From Pleurotus djamor (lineage: Eukaryota; Basidiomycota; Agaricomycetes; Agaricales; Pleurotaceae): 10,769 nucleotides of DNA. A program made the translations under genes and the position numbers. Positions 8,924 through 10,769 of the stretch are shown piece after piece (the first letter of the stretch is position 1; every line of letters starts with the position of its first letter). The stretch lies in contig JAPEVF010001347.1 of assembly GCA_029747585.1 (NCBI GenBank), forward strand, positions 1 to 10,769, given 5' to 3'. The notes beneath the pieces were generated by a model. The model saw only the letters and a list, made by a program, of their open reading frames with translations. It had not been told where the DNA came from and did not search any database.

Positions 8924-8979
8924 TCGCAAGCGCCTGGGTGCCCATATGCTCAGGTTCCACGATTTGACTTCTTCATCCC

Positions 8980-8985
8980 CTTATC
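8980..8985 (-). promoter_or_regulatory. GATAAG motif (GATA-factor site)
   Basis: CTTATC on the plus strand reads GATAAG on the minus strand. It lies about 250 bp upstream of the transporter ATG. Confidence 0.4.
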
Positions 8986-9018
8986 GGTTGCGCCTAAACC
9001 ATCACGGCCTGCCCCAAA

Positions 9019-9024
9019 GATAAG
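9019..9024 (+). promoter_or_regulatory. GATAAG motif (GATA-factor site)
   Basis: AGATAAG is a full consensus match. It is paired with an inverted copy 35 bp downstream; closely spaced GATA pairs are typical of strong nitrogen-regulated fungal promoters. Confidence 0.5.
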
Positions 9025-9053
9025 AACTACTCGTCTGCCATGAAATTGACCAG

Positions 9054-9059
9054 CTTATC
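9054..9059 (-). promoter_or_regulatory. GATAAG motif (GATA-factor site)
   Basis: CTTATCT reads AGATAAG on the minus strand. It forms an inverted pair with the site at 9019 and is the nearest to the transporter start (about 175 bp). Confidence 0.5.
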
Positions 9060-9146
9060 TCCCTCTGCCTTCAATCGTCGAGTCAAGGGATTCCGTTGAC
9101 TATCGTTTCGGCCGTCTTCTCGCTCGTGCCTGGACTTACTTCCCAG

Positions 9147-9154
9147 TATATTAA
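9147..9154 (+). promoter_or_regulatory. TATA-like box upstream of the urea transporter
   Basis: TATATTAA lies 78 bp before ATG 9232, at a reasonable distance for a fungal core promoter. Confidence 0.35.
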
Positions 9155-9231
9155 CGAGCAGCGACTTCTGAACTCCATCTGAAGCTCCCCAAGATCGCTT
9201 CGTGAACTTTCTCTCTTCCTTTTTCCCATCT

Positions 9232-10769
9232 ATGTCTTCCGAGCACGTCCTTCCTCAAGGCGCCGGATATGGCGTTGGTACGCAATCCGATGATCTCACA
9301 TGCGTATGGTCTAACTCACGTCTCCGCCCTTTGTGCTGTGGGGTATCATATTAGTCGTCGGTAAGCACCAAATTGATCCGTTTATCATTCATCGTCATTT
9401 AGTTATCGTAACCGTCCTCTTTTGTTGCCTCCCTTCTTTCGATGTCGACTATGATCTGGTTCTGATTGTGATTCTTCTCTTTCCACTTAGGAATCGGTCT
9501 GTTCTTCAGCGCTTTTATGTTGGGTATTACGGCCATCCAGGCCCGGTACACCGCATTTTCGCCCAAGAACTCAGAGGAATTCAGCAGTGCGTCTCGTAGC
9601 GTTAAACCGGGGCTAATCGCCTCTGGTATCGTTTCTGCATGGACTTGGGCTGCAACCCTGGTAGGTTCCTTCATACCTTTGTTACCCACTATCCTCACGC
9701 CACTTTGAACCAGCTACAATCCAGCGCGGTGGGCTACAGATATGGAATCTCGGGACCTTATTGGTATGGCGCCGGTGCTACCATCCAAGTACTACTCTTT
9801 GCTATGGTTAGTGCTTTCCTCGGCCCAACTCTCGGCAGGTCACCTAATGTCCTTGTAGCTAGCTGCTAAGCTCAAGATGAACGCACCGTATGCCCACACC
9901 TGGCTTGAAATCGTCGGTGCTCGATGGGGAACCCTTGCTCATGGGATTTTCATGTTCTTCGGGTATGTTTTGGCATCGTCGCTCATGGTTTTCCTCTTCC
10001 TTACCACATCTGCGTAGAATGGCGACCAACATCATTGTGTCAAGTATGCTCATCCTTGGGGGCTCTGCCACCGTCACCGATCTCACTGGTATGAGCACCA
10101 TCGCCGTAAGCATTTTATCTGCGAAACTTCATTGTAAATGTGCTCATCGTCGTACCATAGGCATGTTTCTTGATACCTCTCGGTGTTGCCATCTATGTCG
10201 TCGTCGGTGGTATGCGATCAACCCTACTTTGCGATTAGTGAGTCCTCCTTACCATCCGCTCTCTCTCCTTGTCACTCACATTACCCACCCCCAACCCAGT
10301 ACGCACACCACAGTTCTCTTCGCCATCATCCTCGTCTTCGTGTTCACAGTCTACGCCACCTCCGACAAAATAGGCTCGCCCGCACGAATGCACGAACTCC
10401 TGGTCGCTGCTTCTGCTGCGAACCCAGTCGATGGGAACGCCCATGGCTCATACGTCACCATGCGGTCCAAGAACGGCCTCATCTTCGGAGTAATCAACAT
10501 CATTGGTAACTTCGCCACCGTTTTCCAGGATCAAGCGTACTGGCAGAGAGCCATTGCCAGTCGACCGGCGACCACAGTCAAAGCGTATCTCCTTGGTGGT
10601 TTGGCATGGTCAGTCGACTTTCAATACGCTTTGGTCATATCTCTGATTGATTTTATTCATTGTTAGGTTTGCTATCCCTTTCACACTGGCCACCACCCTT
10701 GGTCTTGCTGCTGTAGCTCTTCGTGGAGATCCTGATATGAAAGTCCTGACCCCTGCTGATGTATCTGCT
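9232..10769 (+). CDS. DUR3: Urea active transporter, Dur3-like (sodium:solute symporter family), 3' end beyond window
   Basis: Exons: 9232-9277, 9355-9360, 9491-9660, 9714-9806, 9859-9962, 10018-10105, 10161-10237, 10300-10608, 10667-10769 and onward, giving 332 residues up to the window edge. Dur3 proteins are plasma-membrane, proton-coupled urea (and in yeast polyamine) importers of about 650-700 aa with some 15 membrane helices, so roughly half is seen. Matching signatures: LPQGAGYG at the N-terminus, NSEEF (44-48), [20 protein letters not shown] (52-71), [20 protein letters not shown] (75-94), [25 protein letters not shown] (213-222), [22 protein letters not shown] and GGLAWFAIPF. All junctions are in phase; introns are 52-77 nt except the second, 130 nt. 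The upstream GATA motifs fit nitrogen catabolite control. The urea assignment is firm at family level; polyamine transport cannot be excluded. Confidence 0.93.
9355..9360 (+). other. DUR3: 6-nt microexon of the DUR3 gene
   Basis: TCGTCG lies between a TATTAG acceptor and a GTAAGC donor. Joined to its neighbours it encodes the second and third Val of GYGVVVGIGLFF. Skipping it also keeps frame but leaves two residues too few compared with my memory of other Dur3 proteins, where the Gly-Tyr to Gly-x-Gly spacing matches the included form. Confidence 0.7.

Larger units (their letters stand above)
8355..9231. promoter_or_regulatory. Divergent promoter region, GT61 gene and urea transporter gene
   Basis: This 877-bp region separates two divergent start codons. 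It carries six GATAA-type motifs between 8550 and 9060, a TATA-like box at 9147-9154 and a pyrimidine-rich leader just before the transporter ATG. One N lies at 8454. A plus-strand frame is open from ATG 8589 to 9023 (144 codons), but it has no recognisable protein features and covers the regulatory motifs. Confidence 0.6.

Noticed and set aside
9399..9698. Minus-strand frame opposite the first exons of the urea transporter.
   Set aside because: It overlaps strongly conserved Dur3 coding sequence and its introns, so it is a shadow frame.
1..10769. Search by eye for transposons, terminal repeats, tRNA or rRNA genes, CRISPR arrays and a biosynthetic cluster.
   Set aside because: None was seen: no transposase or reverse transcriptase motifs, no long repeats, and no functional link among the six genes.

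Overview
This window looks like nuclear genomic DNA from a filamentous basidiomycete, most probably an agaricomycete. Genes sit on both strands, are 170 to 900 bp apart, and are mostly cut by many short introns (about 49-77 nt) with GTNNGT-type donors, CTGAC/CTAAC-like branch points and CAG/TAG acceptors. The proteins (F-box/LRR proteins, a type II GT61 glycosyltransferase, a Dur3-type urea transporter, two unassigned membrane proteins) fit a fungus. The species cannot be told from sequence alone. A few N bases (3206, 4645-4646, 4657, 4670, 8454) suggest a draft assembly. All splice models were built by hand from reading frame, splice-site consensus and remembered family motifs; none has transcript support.

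Layout: (1) minus strand, 664 to 1 and beyond: a partial F-box protein gene with one intron. (2) minus strand, 2425 to 935: a single-exon F-box protein with LRR-like repeats, 496 aa, in tandem with the first. (3) plus strand, 2597-4450: a nine-exon gene for an unrecognised protein with a soluble N-terminal half, a Pro/Ser-rich linker and three C-terminal membrane segments; it shares a 171-bp divergent intergenic region with gene 2. (4) minus strand, 5915 to 4756: a five-exon gene for an unrecognised multi-pass membrane protein, convergent with gene 3. (5) minus strand, 8354 to 6143: a twelve-exon GT61 glycosyltransferase, 530 aa, with internal exons of only 10, 14 and 24 nt. (6) plus strand, 9232 to past the end: the first half of a Dur3-like urea transporter (sodium:solute symporter family), including a 6-nt exon.

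Genes 5 and 6 diverge from an 877-bp intergenic region carrying six GATAA/GATAAG motifs on both strands, as expected for nitrogen-regulated expression of a urea transporter through AreA/Nit2-type GATA factors. There is no sign of a shared pathway across the window: the genes look like ordinary neighbours of a fungal chromosome, with no mobile element, RNA gene or CRISPR array seen. The points most worth a second look are the microexons, the GATA cluster, the two unassigned membrane proteins, and an in-phase optional N-terminal exon between the tandem F-box genes.
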